Assembly: GCA_947469285.1 (NCBI GenBank)
Contig: CANIOW010000001.1
Span: forward strand, 241,326 to 305,325
Source of the DNA: Gammaproteobacteria bacterium
GTDB lineage: Bacteria > Pseudomonadota > Gammaproteobacteria > Steroidobacterales > Steroidobacteraceae
Length of the DNA stretch: 64,000 nt
Direction: 5' to 3'
In this document: positions 27,170 through 35,852 of the stretch, piece by piece
Layout of the letters: each line of letters opens with the position of its first letter
Numbering within the stretch: position 1 is the stretch's first letter
Translations under genes and position numbers: made by a program
The notes under the pieces: generated by a model
The model's input: the letters and a program-made list of their open reading frames with translations, nothing else
Told to the model about the DNA's origin: nothing
The model's database searches: none

Positions 27170-28060
27170 TCATTGCTTGAGGGTGACGAGTCGACGGCAA
27201 AATTTATCGAATTCATCGGGACCGCGGCAGTACATCACGGCGTGTAATTCAATCGTTGTTACTCCGGCAGCGACCAATGCAGGAACCCGCGCCAGCGTTG
27301 CTTCGAGGTCAGGCTGTCCATCGGCAGTAAAAGCCGCTTCGGGAACTGCGCGGACTTTGAGTTCTCGGGGGTCACGCGCTCGCGCGCGAAAAGCATCATG
27401 CATCAGTGCGACACCAGCACCAATCGCCACCGGATCCTGAACAATCGGCAGCCAGCCATCGCCATATTCGGCAATTCTTGCGATGTTTTTTGACAGCGGC
27501 GCTAACCCGAAGAGCAATGGCAGGCGCTTTTGAGCAGGGAACGGCCTGCAATAAATGTCCTCGAAATCGATATATTTCCCGTGAAAGCTTGCTGGTGACT
27601 GAGTCCACAGGCGACGAGCGGCCTGCATCTGCTCATCCAGAATCTGGTAGCGGTCCTCGAATGGCACGCCACAGGCGCGATACTCTTCGGGCTGCCAGCC
27701 AACGCCGATTCCCAGGTCCAGCCGCCCGCTCGAGAGCAGGTCGAGAGTGGCGGCCTGCTTCGCGAGCAGGGCAGCTGGCCGCAGTGGTGCTATCACGACG
27801 CCGGTGGCGAGCCGGATGTGTTGCGTCGCCCCCGCGACAGCGGCGAGATACACGAGGGGTTCAAACCATGGATAGTCGGGTGGAGTCATGAACTTGCCAT
27901 AGGGGTAACGGTCAGTTCTATTGCCCATCACAACGTGGTCCGTGATGTTGATCTGATCGACTCCCGCACGCTCCGCTGCAACAGCCAGCGCCACGACGGG
28001 CGCAATTTCTCCGCCGAACCAGTCCTGCAGTCCATAGACACCGATACATACCGATACCAT
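27170..28060 (-). CDS. LLM class flavin/F420-dependent oxidoreductase (TIGR03619-like)
   Basis: ATG 28060 gives 296 residues of a bacterial-luciferase-like TIM barrel, with INITDHVVMG, HIRLATGVVIAPLRPA, LLSSGRLDLGIGVGW and YGDGWLP blocks typical of the F420-dependent subgroup. Such enzymes reduce or oxidise a substrate with FMN or F420. It resembles the product of 46031-46960 and differs from the luciferase at 33658. It is divergent from the flavoprotein operon starting at 28281. The exact cofactor cannot be decided from sequence. Confidence 0.85.
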   Translation of the reverse strand: MVSVCIGVYGLQDWFGGEIAPVVALAVAAERAGVDQINITDHVVMGNRTDRYPYGKFMTPPDYPWFEPLVYLAAVAGATQHIRLATGVVIAPLRPAALLAKQAATLDLLSSGRLDLGIGVGWQPEEYRACGVPFEDRYQILDEQMQAARRLWTQSPASFHGKYIDFEDIYCRPFPAQKRLPLLFGLAPLSKNIARIAEYGDGWLPIVQDPVAIGAGVALMHDAFRARARDPRELKVRAVPEAAFTADGQPDLEATLARVPALVAAGVTTIELHAVMYCRGPDEFDKFCRRLVTLKQ

Positions 28061-28220
28061 TGTTAGACTCCCTGTTATTGGCGGTGGGCGCGTTATCCGG
28101 ACATCCCGGCTTTGGAGCATAAATCCTGCGAAAATATCGTCCTCAGTATGCGCTCGTAAGAACACTCGCACTTCGTCGCAGCGACAAATTAAGTCGTTAG
28201 CTCTCATTCCCCTATCGATC

Positions 28221-28249
28221 TTGCCTTACTCTGGAACACGTGCTAATTT
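28221..28249 (+). promoter_or_regulatory. Candidate sigma70-like promoter with TetR-type operator in the spacer
   Basis: TTGCCT (28221-28226) and TAATTT (28244-28249) are separated by 17 bases. The spacer and the first bases of the -10 contain TGGAACACGTGCTA (28232-28245), which fits TNNAACNNGTGNNA. The arrangement nearly repeats the one in front of the TonB receptor gene. It would drive the flavoprotein gene starting at 28281. Binding is inferred, not shown. Confidence 0.6.
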
Positions 28250-28280
28250 AAGTATAGGCGACCGCGGGAGCGAAATTTAC

Positions 28281-29927
28281 ATGCGCAATGAAGCTACTGG
28301 TTCGTCGGAGACAGCTGACGTCATCGTGGTTGGCGCGGGCGTTGCTGGTCTGTGTGCCGCCATTGCTGCTCATGATGCCGGCGCCCGGACGTTACTGTTA
28401 GAAGCCAGCCCATTGGTGGGTGGCACGGCCAGCGGGTCAGGCGGCGCCGCGTGGATACCGCTCAACCGTTTTCTACAACAGACGGGAGCAGATTCCCGCG
28501 ACGCTGCACTGCAATATATGCGGCATTGTGCGGACGGTCATGCCGACGAGAGGGTATTCGAGGCGTATGTCGACGCGGCCGCGGACATTGCCAGCTATCT
28601 TGAGCAGGCCACGCCGCTTAAGCTTGAAATGGGCACCATGCCTGATTATCAGGGAGCAGCTCCAGGGGGGTTCTATGCCCCTAACGCAAGCCGTTCCGTG
28701 GCTCCCGAAGTGTTTGACCTGAATCGGCTCGGCGCCCGCGGTGCGCAGTTCCGGCGGTCACCTTACGGCACGGTTCCGTTCAGTTTTTCAGAATTCGGCA
28801 AATTTGACGCGGCGGTTCATCCGGAGCGCATCGACTTTGTCGAACTCAACGAGCGGCTGAAAAAAGGACTCGTCGGTTGGGGTGAAGCGTTGACGGCGGC
28901 GCTGTTTGCTGGAGTTATCGATCGAGGCATCGAGGTGCGTGTGGACACGCGCGCCGTTCGCCTTATTTTTGACGACCGTACACGCGGCGTAGTCGCGGTC
29001 AGTGGCGATCGCGTCTTGAATTTGCAAGCACGGCGCGGAGTGGTGCTCTGCGCTGGTGGCTTCGAATGGGATGCGGGATTGATGGCCGCCCATTTTCCCG
29101 GCGTCGACATGGTGCCCTCTACCGTTCCGACGAATCGGGGCGATGGCTGGCGCATGGCGGAGCAGGCTGGCGCAGAGATGGGAAATGCCAATTCATGCTG
29201 GGGGTGGCCGAGTTATTTGATTCCCGGTGAAATGCAGCCAGAGGGCGTGCCACTCGTGCGTACCTCGCTGGTGGAGCGAGGACTGCCGCATCTGATCATG
29301 GTCAATGCGCGCGGCGAACGCTTTGTCGATGAGTCGCTGCCGTATCACCGCATACAGAAAGTCATGCTGGAGCGTGGGGCAGACGGAACCTTCCAGAATC
29401 TGCCGGCATTCCATATTTTCGATCAGCAGTTTCGGGACAAGTATGCTTTCGGGCCGGTGATGCCTGGGCAACCAACGCCTGATTGGCTGCGATGTTTTGA
29501 CACGCTGGGAGCGCTGGCGGACGCCGTCGGGCTGCCGGCGGCAGCGCTGTATGCCACCGTCGAAAAATTCAATGCAGATGTTGCCCAGGGAGTGGATGCC
29601 GCGTTCCATCGTGGAACTGCGCCATATGCAGAGTTTTGGGGTGATCGTGTGAACCAACCCACACCCAATCTCGGCAATCTCGTCAAGGCTCCGTTCTACG
29701 TCGTCGAAGCGATTGCTTCGACCTTGGGCACCTGCAGTGGACCGCGGACTGACGCCAACGGGCGCGTGATGCGGGTCAACGGAGATCCGGTTCCTGGGCT
29801 TTACGCGGCCGGTAATGTGGCTGCAGCGTTCAGCGGACCCTCGTACTTTGGTCCGGGCGGCACGATCGGGCCGGCCATGGTGTTTGGCGTGCTGGGCGGT
29901 CGTGCTGCTGCGGCAAAGTCGACTTAA
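28281..29927 (+). CDS. KstD-like FAD-dependent dehydrogenase (3-ketosteroid-1-ene dehydrogenase / fumarate reductase family)
   Basis: ATG 28281 gives 548 residues with an N-terminal FAD motif (VIVVGAGVAGLCAAIAAHDAGA) and a C-terminal FAD-binding segment. The C-terminal SYFGPGGTIGPAMVFG matches the Y-x-G-P-G-x-T-I-G block of 3-ketosteroid dehydrogenases, where the tyrosine and glycine bind the C3 carbonyl. It would introduce a double bond next to a ring ketone. The true substrate is unknown. It heads a plus-strand operon with a second flavoprotein and a phosphotransferase. Confidence 0.82.
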   Translation: MRNEATGSSETADVIVVGAGVAGLCAAIAAHDAGARTLLLEASPLVGGTASGSGGAAWIPLNRFLQQTGADSRDAALQYMRHCADGHADERVFEAYVDAAADIASYLEQATPLKLEMGTMPDYQGAAPGGFYAPNASRSVAPEVFDLNRLGARGAQFRRSPYGTVPFSFSEFGKFDAAVHPERIDFVELNERLKKGLVGWGEALTAALFAGVIDRGIEVRVDTRAVRLIFDDRTRGVVAVSGDRVLNLQARRGVVLCAGGFEWDAGLMAAHFPGVDMVPSTVPTNRGDGWRMAEQAGAEMGNANSCWGWPSYLIPGEMQPEGVPLVRTSLVERGLPHLIMVNARGERFVDESLPYHRIQKVMLERGADGTFQNLPAFHIFDQQFRDKYAFGPVMPGQPTPDWLRCFDTLGALADAVGLPAAALYATVEKFNADVAQGVDAAFHRGTAPYAEFWGDRVNQPTPNLGNLVKAPFYVVEAIASTLGTCSGPRTDANGRVMRVNGDPVPGLYAAGNVAAAFSGPSYFGPGGTIGPAMVFGVLGGRAAAAKST

Positions 29928-29983
29928 AGCGCTACTAGTGGTTGAGCACTCTGGCTCCTCAGGAACATCACAAAGGCAATGAC

Positions 29984-31411
29984 ATGAGCGATGCAGATAA
30001 GGTCGACTATGATGTGATCGTCATTGGCGGCGGCGGCGCTGGAATGGCCGCAGCCATTCAGGCGGCGGATGCCGGCGCTCGCGTTGCTTTGCTCGAAGCC
30101 GCCAACAAGCTGGGAGGCGCAACGGCGCTGGCTGGTGGCTTGTTTTATGCGTCCGGGACTGCCGCGCAGCATGAACTCGGCATCCTCGATACGCCGGAGG
30201 CCATGTACCAGGATATCCTGGCGCTCAACGGCGACTCGGTGCCACACACGTTGGTCCGGCGGTTCTGCGATGATGCCCCGAATGTGATGCGCTGGCTCAT
30301 GGAACTGGGTGTTGAATTCCCCCCAGAGCGCCTGAGTGCACCGAGTGCGCGGTTCGTACCGCGCGCACATGAACCGGTCGGTTTTGGTGCCAAGATTGCT
30401 GAGCAGCTCGACCTCGCGGTTAGCAAACGCCCCATCGACGTGGCGCGCATGAGCCGCGTAGATACGTTACTGACGGACGCACAGGGCGCAATCATCGGAG
30501 TTCGGGTAGGTGATGATGAGATCTTTGCTCGATCCGTAGTACTGGCGTGCGGCGGCTTTGGTGCCAGTGAGGAGTTCGTTGCTCGCCTATTGCCCAAGGC
30601 GCGGCGCGTGGGTGACTGGGTCTGGAACGTTGGCTGTAGCACGAACCGGGGCGACGGATTGCGGATGGCCGAGTCCGTCGGCGCACCGCTGGTCGGCGAA
30701 AACAGTGCGCTGCTCCTGCAAACTCCCAACTTCCAGCGGGATCTAGAGGTCATTGGCCCCGACTGGGCGCTGATGGTGAACTCGCTCGGGAAACGCTTCG
30801 TTCGTGAAGACGGCGCGTACTATGAAATTTCTGAGGGCATCGAGGCACAGCCAGACTCCAAGGCCTTTTTTATCTTCGATCGGCCATTGTTCGAGACTGC
30901 CAAGCCCCATCCGCGGGTACTCGAAGCCGTGAAGTTGGGCATAGCAACCGTCAGTTGGGTGACACGTGTGCTGCAGGAACAACTGGAGAAGGGGCGCGTG
31001 ATCGAAAGCCCGACGATCGCGGGCTTAGCGCAAAAGATTGGTGTTGATGTGGCGTCGCTCACGGCTACGCTTGCTCGGTACAATGAACTTGCCGCCATTG
31101 GTGTCGATGCTGATTTTGAGAAATCGCCGGCCAGTCTCAAGCCTGTGGCGACGCCTGCGTTCTATGCTGTGGAGGTGCGTCCGGCCGCGCTGATCGTCAC
31201 CGGCAGTGGGATGCCCATCGACGTCGAGGCGCGGGTCCTCAACGCCAGCGGTGCGGCTTTACCTGGCTTGTATGCTGCCGGCGAAACGGTCGGCAACTTG
31301 TATGGGCGGCATTACGTCAGCAGCGGATATGCTATTGCGAGCAGCATTACATTTGGCTGTATTGCCGGCCGTTCGGCAGCGGCATACGCCAGAGCGCAGG
31401 CAGCGGCGTGA
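29984..31411 (+). CDS. FAD-binding dehydrogenase, fumarate reductase/tricarballylate dehydrogenase-like
   Basis: ATG 29984 gives 475 residues. The FAD dinucleotide-binding motif is VIVIGGGGAGMAAAIQAADAGA and the C-terminal FAD site is LPGLYAAGETVGNLYGRHYVSSGY. It belongs to the same superfamily as the preceding gene but lacks its YFGPGGTIG block, so the two are divergent paralogues rather than a recent duplication. The role is oxidation or reduction of a carbon-carbon bond in the same pathway (inference from context). Confidence 0.82.
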   Translation: MSDADKVDYDVIVIGGGGAGMAAAIQAADAGARVALLEAANKLGGATALAGGLFYASGTAAQHELGILDTPEAMYQDILALNGDSVPHTLVRRFCDDAPNVMRWLMELGVEFPPERLSAPSARFVPRAHEPVGFGAKIAEQLDLAVSKRPIDVARMSRVDTLLTDAQGAIIGVRVGDDEIFARSVVLACGGFGASEEFVARLLPKARRVGDWVWNVGCSTNRGDGLRMAESVGAPLVGENSALLLQTPNFQRDLEVIGPDWALMVNSLGKRFVREDGAYYEISEGIEAQPDSKAFFIFDRPLFETAKPHPRVLEAVKLGIATVSWVTRVLQEQLEKGRVIESPTIAGLAQKIGVDVASLTATLARYNELAAIGVDADFEKSPASLKPVATPAFYAVEVRPAALIVTGSGMPIDVEARVLNASGAALPGLYAAGETVGNLYGRHYVSSGYAIASSITFGCIAGRSAAAYARAQAAA

Positions 31412-31420
31412 CGCGCCAGC

Positions 31421-32557
31421 GTGGATAAAACCGCGGACGGCCCCTTGACGGCGGCAGCCGAGAACGCGATCCGCGCCTCATTGAGGACCACACAGCACCG
31501 GGATCCGCAGGCATTGCGACGGAAGTTGAGCGACTGGGCGGCATCACGGTGGCCAGGGGCTAGCGTGAGCTCGATTGCCGTGCCGGAGACGAGTGGGGCA
31601 TCAAGCGAGCTATTTTTTGTCGAGATGACCGGTGTTCCTTTTGGGAACGGTCCACCCGTCGATGCCGTCGTGCGACTGTCGCCTGCCTATCCGGTCTATC
31701 CTTTTGTCGACCTGACGCTACAGTTTCATTGCATGGAGGCGGCGTCCAATGATTCGCGCGTTCCGGCGCCGCGTCCTTACGCTTTGGAGATGGATGCGGC
31801 GATCATCGGCGCGCCGTTTCTCCTGATGGAGCGAAAAACGGGGCGTGGAGCACCGGACTGGCCTTCTTATGTACGCGAAGGCTGGATCCGCGATTTGCCA
31901 TCACGGGACCAGCGACAACTGTGGCTCAATGGCGTGGCTGCCGTGGCCGGCGTTCACGGTTGTAAGCTGTCGGCTGCCATGTCCGCGGATTGCACCTTGC
32001 CAACACCCGGCGCGACGCTGCTGGATCAGTCCCTGGCCTATTGGCGGCGCTACCTCGAATTCGTGTCCGCGGGTGGTGAGTACCCCTTGCTGGAAATGGC
32101 AGTCAGCTATCTCGAAACGGAACGACCGCAGGGATTGGTTTTACCACCTACGCTCGTATGGGGAGATGCCAGCCTGCGCAACATGCTGTTCGAGGGTGTG
32201 ACCCCCACTGGGCTGATGGATTTTGAATTCGCCCATGTTGGGCTGTATCCCTTCGACATCGCCTTCTATGCGCTGATGGACTACGTGATGGCGGAGGGGT
32301 TCGGCGAAGGGACGCCGCGTCTGCCTGGTTTTCCAGGGATTATGGAAACGCTGGATTACTATGAACAGCTGACCGGGATGCCGGTGCCGGCACGCGGATA
32401 CTTCCTGCGCATGGCAGTGACCTACATGTCACTGGCGACCACCCGCGTCTTTCAACGTCTAGCAGCGGAGGGTCGCATTCCGGAATCTGCCGTGGCACGA
32501 CCTCCGCCCGCCAGAATTCTGGAAGATATTTTCATGAATGACCGGCTGCCGGCATAG
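31421..32557 (+). CDS. APH-family phosphotransferase
   Basis: GTG 31421 starts a 378-residue protein of the aminoglycoside phosphotransferase / ecdysteroid-kinase-like fold. The catalytic loop is VWGDASLRNML, in which the usual H-G-D is W-G-D, and the metal-binding segment is LMDFEFAHVG. It starts 9 bases after the preceding flavoprotein. Its companions are catabolic oxidoreductases, so phosphorylation of a hydroxylated pathway intermediate is more likely than drug resistance; this is inference. A second family member is encoded at 39081-40589. Confidence 0.8.
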   Translation: MDKTADGPLTAAAENAIRASLRTTQHRDPQALRRKLSDWAASRWPGASVSSIAVPETSGASSELFFVEMTGVPFGNGPPVDAVVRLSPAYPVYPFVDLTLQFHCMEAASNDSRVPAPRPYALEMDAAIIGAPFLLMERKTGRGAPDWPSYVREGWIRDLPSRDQRQLWLNGVAAVAGVHGCKLSAAMSADCTLPTPGATLLDQSLAYWRRYLEFVSAGGEYPLLEMAVSYLETERPQGLVLPPTLVWGDASLRNMLFEGVTPTGLMDFEFAHVGLYPFDIAFYALMDYVMAEGFGEGTPRLPGFPGIMETLDYYEQLTGMPVPARGYFLRMAVTYMSLATTRVFQRLAAEGRIPESAVARPPPARILEDIFMNDRLPA

Positions 32558-32566
32558 GCAGCCGGT
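32541..32566. terminator. Bidirectional hairpin between convergent genes
   Basis: ACCGGCTGCC (32541-32550) and GGCAGCCGGT (32557-32566) form a perfect 10-bp stem with a 6-base loop. It overlaps the last codons of the phosphotransferase gene and precedes the end of the convergent Rieske gene at 32582. No T-run follows, so it is an atypical intrinsic terminator or mRNA-end hairpin. Confidence 0.6.
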
Positions 32567-32581
32567 TCGCTTTGTGACGAT

Positions 32582-33631
32582 CTAGGGACTTTTCTCCTGC
32601 TCGAGCAGCCCGGCGACGATGCGCCGCATGCGCATGACGGCGGCATCTGACTGCACACTGAGTTCAGTCGATTTTTCAGCTCCGAGGCGCGCGAATAACT
32701 GCTGTATGTCCTCCATGGCCACGACGTCCTCCATCAGCAGGTTACGTACGTCTTCTTCCCGGTTTGGATTTTCGAAAGGGAATGATTGCGCGACTGCCGT
32801 GAATTCGTAGGTCGTGGTCAGCGTTTCGGGAGTGATGCCGACGATCAACTGGTTGATGCGGGGCACGGAAGTCGGGTCGTCGGGCGACGTCACTTCGACA
32901 CGAATTCCGCACAGGCTTGGCACAACCGCATCTGCAATGATGCTGCGATTTAGCCGATCACCGCGGAACCCAAAGGTCTTGGCGGTGAGTGGGCTCATCT
33001 GTTCGTTTTCGATGGTCCGCGTCACCCGTAAACTGGCTCCATTTTCTTGCATCACGAAGGGTAATAGCGCGACATTGCCGCTGTCGATAAGTCCGTGGTG
33101 GAGGAACGAGATATGCGAGGCGTCGAGCAGATTCTCGAACGGCAGCAGCCAGTTCGCCTTTAATGGGAGCAGACCACTGGGCTCGTCGTGCCAACCCTTG
33201 GCCCCAAACCCGAAGACTCCCACGTCTGGTACCAGAGAGGGGTCAGCCAGCGCAGCATCACCGGTCCAGATCCAGATGAACCGCCAGCTCTCCACGGCCG
33301 GGTAACTGTCGATGCGCATCCGCGGCGAGATGGGCCCGCCGGACGGTATGGCGGTGCATCTGCCATCTGTCCCAAACCGCAGGCCGTGATAAGTACACTG
33401 AATTTCATTTCCCACCAGCGAACCGGCTGACAAACGCAAACCCCGGTGCGGACAGCGATCGAAAAGGGCCACCGGCTCGCCACTCTCGGTGCGATACAGG
33501 ACTACCGGTTTACCAAGCAACCAGCGGTGGAGTGGTTTACGCGAGACCTCATGCGAGTAAGCGGCCACGTACCATTGATTGACCGGCCAGGCGGCATTGC
33601 CGGCCTTTAGAGTCATGTCGGTTTCGCTCAT
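32582..33631 (-). CDS. Rieske-type ring-hydroxylating/demethylating oxygenase (VanA/KshA-like)
   Basis: ATG 33631, preceded by GGAGA, gives 349 residues; the open frame further upstream overlaps the next gene. Rieske ligands are Cys60, His62, Cys79 and His82 (CPHRGLRL and CTYHGL). Mononuclear iron ligands are in NLLDASHISFLHH (Asp170 region, His173, His178). The architecture is the single-component oxygenase of the vanillate demethylase/3-ketosteroid 9-alpha-hydroxylase group. It would need a separate ferredoxin reductase, and none is visible in the window. It is last in the SDR-LLM-Rieske operon. Confidence 0.88.
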   Translation of the reverse strand: MSETDMTLKAGNAAWPVNQWYVAAYSHEVSRKPLHRWLLGKPVVLYRTESGEPVALFDRCPHRGLRLSAGSLVGNEIQCTYHGLRFGTDGRCTAIPSGGPISPRMRIDSYPAVESWRFIWIWTGDAALADPSLVPDVGVFGFGAKGWHDEPSGLLPLKANWLLPFENLLDASHISFLHHGLIDSGNVALLPFVMQENGASLRVTRTIENEQMSPLTAKTFGFRGDRLNRSIIADAVVPSLCGIRVEVTSPDDPTSVPRINQLIVGITPETLTTTYEFTAVAQSFPFENPNREEDVRNLLMEDVVAMEDIQQLFARLGAEKSTELSVQSDAAVMRMRRIVAGLLEQEKSP

Positions 33632-33657
33632 TGCCAATCTCCTGGAATCGAGGGCGC

Positions 33658-34698
33658 TCAGGTGGCCCGGCTGTCTGGTTCGGGCAGCTCGCGCAGTGCC
33701 GGCATCACTTCTGCGGAAAACAGTCTTACAGAGCGAGTTATTTCCGCCAGACTGAGATCCCCGAAGGCAAAGCGGCACACGATGTAGTTCACCCCTGCGT
33801 CTCTGGCCTGCTCTGCAAGCACTCGTCGCACCGTGGCAGGGGAGCCTGCCAATGCCTCCCCGTGGCGTTCTACGTCGCCAAAATCCTCCGGCAGTAACTT
33901 CTCGGCAAGTGGATCGCCATGATGCTTCCAAAGCCACGTGAAGTTGTCGCGAAAAACGCGGAAGCTGCGCCGCGCAATTTGCTGGGCTTCCGCATCGGTT
34001 TCCGCGATGACCAGCTGGCGCTGCATGCCAAGCAAGGGCTCACCAGTCACTGAGGTGAGATGCGCTCGGTGAACGCTCCGATAGTGATCGGTGACGGCTC
34101 GAATTTCCGTTGACGGTCCGTTGCCACAGACCAGGTTCATGCCACGCCGCGCCGTCCAGTCAGCCGTATCTGGTGTCAGCGCGCCGTACCAAATGGGCGG
34201 GTGGGGCGTCTGCACAGGCTTGAGATGCAACGGCACGTTCTTGAACTTGAAATATTTGCCTTCGTAGGAAAGCGTATCGCTGCGGAACGCCTCCATGAGT
34301 ATTTCGAGCGTCTCACGGAAGCGGTCTGGCGCTTCCTGTGGATCCAGGCCGTACAGTCGCAGTTCATGGGGGGAGATGCCGCGTCCAATGCCAAGGTCTA
34401 GCCGCCCCCCGCTGAGCTGGTCGAGCATACAAATTTCCTCGTAGAGGCGAAGCGGGTGATACAGCGGCAGCAGGTACACCAGCGGACCGAAACGGAGCGT
34501 TGACGTGCGTTGCGCGATCGCTGAAAGCATGATGCCCGGTGAGGGCGCAAGCCCAAAGGGCGTGCCATGATGTTCCGCGACATGGTAAGCGTAAAACCCG
34601 GCACGCTCGTATTCCTCGGCAAGCGCCAGTCGGCCATTGAGTTGCTCGCCGATCGCGAGCCCCGAACGATCGATGTGGTCCCAGATTCCAAATTTCAT
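33658..34698 (-). CDS. Luciferase-like (LLM class) flavin monooxygenase
   Basis: A 346-residue TIM-barrel flavoprotein beginning MKFGIWDHIDRSG. The blocks AEHHGTPFGLAPSPGIMLSA, LRFGPLVYLLPLYHP and LSGGRLDLGIGRGISPHEL are typical of FMN-dependent luciferase-like monooxygenases, which need a separate flavin reductase. It lies between an SDR and a Rieske oxygenase with short gaps (49 and 26 bases). The substrate is unknown; a Baeyer-Villiger-type or hydroxylating step on a cyclic ketone is possible. Confidence 0.85.
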   Translation of the reverse strand: MKFGIWDHIDRSGLAIGEQLNGRLALAEEYERAGFYAYHVAEHHGTPFGLAPSPGIMLSAIAQRTSTLRFGPLVYLLPLYHPLRLYEEICMLDQLSGGRLDLGIGRGISPHELRLYGLDPQEAPDRFRETLEILMEAFRSDTLSYEGKYFKFKNVPLHLKPVQTPHPPIWYGALTPDTADWTARRGMNLVCGNGPSTEIRAVTDHYRSVHRAHLTSVTGEPLLGMQRQLVIAETDAEAQQIARRSFRVFRDNFTWLWKHHGDPLAEKLLPEDFGDVERHGEALAGSPATVRRVLAEQARDAGVNYIVCRFAFGDLSLAEITRSVRLFSAEVMPALRELPEPDSRAT

Positions 34699-34747
34699 TG
34701 GTAGCAGTCCTAATCTTGAAGGCCGGACAGGGCCTGCACTGCAGGTT

Positions 34748-35476
34748 TCATGCTGAGGCCGCGCCGTTAACCATTAGATGGTGCCCGGACACCCAGCGAG
34801 CATCCTCTCCGCACAGGAAAGCCACGACGGCAGCGATTTCATCTGCGGCACCGAGACGTCCGAACGGTGAGGCGAGCATGATGGCCTGTCTGACCTCGGG
34901 CGGAGCGAGGTCCGCCATGCCAGGACTGGTGGGTCCAGGCATGACTGAATTGACGTTGATTCCGCGACTTCCCAGTTCTCGCGCCCACACTTCGGTGAAG
35001 GTCCGAACGGCGCTCTTGGTCGCCGTGTACACCGATACGCCAGGAATGGGGAATTCGGTGGTACTCGAGGAGATGTTGACGATCCGCCCACCAGCCGACA
35101 TTCGTGGCAGGGCCGCCTGGGTGCAGAACACCAGTCCGTAGACATTGACGCCGAACATGAAATCCAGCATCGGCCTGGTAATCTGGCCGACCATGGCCGG
35201 CACGCCGACCCCGGCGTTGTTAATGAGGAGGTCAATTTGTGGGATGTCCCGCAGCATTTCTTCGACCTGCTGCTCGCTTGACACGTCGCCGTGCAAGGCG
35301 CGGGCTCGTCCGCCGACAACGCGGATCTCCTCGACTACCCCATTGGCAGCCGTAGGGTCAGTGGGGTAATTAACCAATACTTCTGCGCCGTCTTCCGCTA
35401 GCCGAAGGGCGATGGCACGGCCGATACCGCGTTCAGCACCGGTGATCAGTGCAATTTTTCCGCTAAGCGTTCCCAT
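34748..35476 (-). CDS. Short-chain dehydrogenase/reductase
   Basis: ATG 35476 (MGTLSGKIALITGAERGIGRA) gives 242 residues; an open frame continues upstream but reads as non-coding and crosses the operator. Cofactor motif TGAERGIG, the NNAG motif, the serine in NISSSTTEF and YTATK (catalytic Tyr and Lys) are intact, so it should be an active classical SDR acting on an alcohol or ketone. It heads the minus-strand operon with the LLM monooxygenase and the Rieske oxygenase. Confidence 0.87.
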   Translation of the reverse strand: MGTLSGKIALITGAERGIGRAIALRLAEDGAEVLVNYPTDPTAANGVVEEIRVVGGRARALHGDVSSEQQVEEMLRDIPQIDLLINNAGVGVPAMVGQITRPMLDFMFGVNVYGLVFCTQAALPRMSAGGRIVNISSSTTEFPIPGVSVYTATKSAVRTFTEVWARELGSRGINVNSVMPGPTSPGMADLAPPEVRQAIMLASPFGRLGAADEIAAVVAFLCGEDARWVSGHHLMVNGAASA

Positions 35477-35547
35477 ATCGTCCGACCCCTTTCCCTGTTG
35501 ATTCCCGCCACCACGCCCCCCGTGCAGCGCCGACTTCGCCGTCCATA

Positions 35548-35565
35548 TTTGTAACATGTTACAAA
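35548..35565. promoter_or_regulatory. 18-bp perfect palindrome, candidate TetR operator
   Basis: TTTGTAACATGTTACAAA is a perfect inverted repeat located 71 bases upstream of the SDR start on the minus strand. Its core TGTAACATGTTACA matches the TNNAACNNGTTNNA pattern known (from memory) for KstR, the TetR repressor of cholesterol catabolism in mycobacteria. The whole gene-free interval 35477-35852 holds this site, the TonB-gene promoter and its operator, and a run of G before the receptor start; nothing else was recognised there. Confidence 0.65.
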
Positions 35566-35670
35566 GTGACGTGGCTATTCTTTCCTTACTGCAGAACAGG
35601 GCTTTTCACCAATAACCGCAAAGCGAAATCAGCTATTTTCTGATGTTCAAAAATCACCGCGTTGCAATGC

Positions 35671-35699
35671 TTGTCTTGATTTAGAACACGTGCTAGTTT
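35671..35699 (+). promoter_or_regulatory. Candidate promoter of the TonB receptor gene with operator in the spacer
   Basis: TTGTCT (35671-35676) and TAGTTT (35694-35699) are 17 bases apart. TAGAACACGTGCTA (35682-35695) fills the spacer and overlaps the -10, fitting TNNAACNNGTGNNA. Repressor binding there would block RNA polymerase. The 30 bases from 35671 match those from 28221 at 24 positions. Confidence 0.62.
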
Positions 35700-35852
35700 A
35701 GTTTGCAACAAATTTGTGGCTGTGACCGCCGAATGAAGGCGGGTCAAGAGCTGTATCGGGGGGGACGCCGTAGATTTCCACTCCGGATGACCGGATTCGG
35801 AGTCACGGCTTAGGGTTAGAGACTCTTGCGCTTTCATAGGGGGGGGGTAGAC

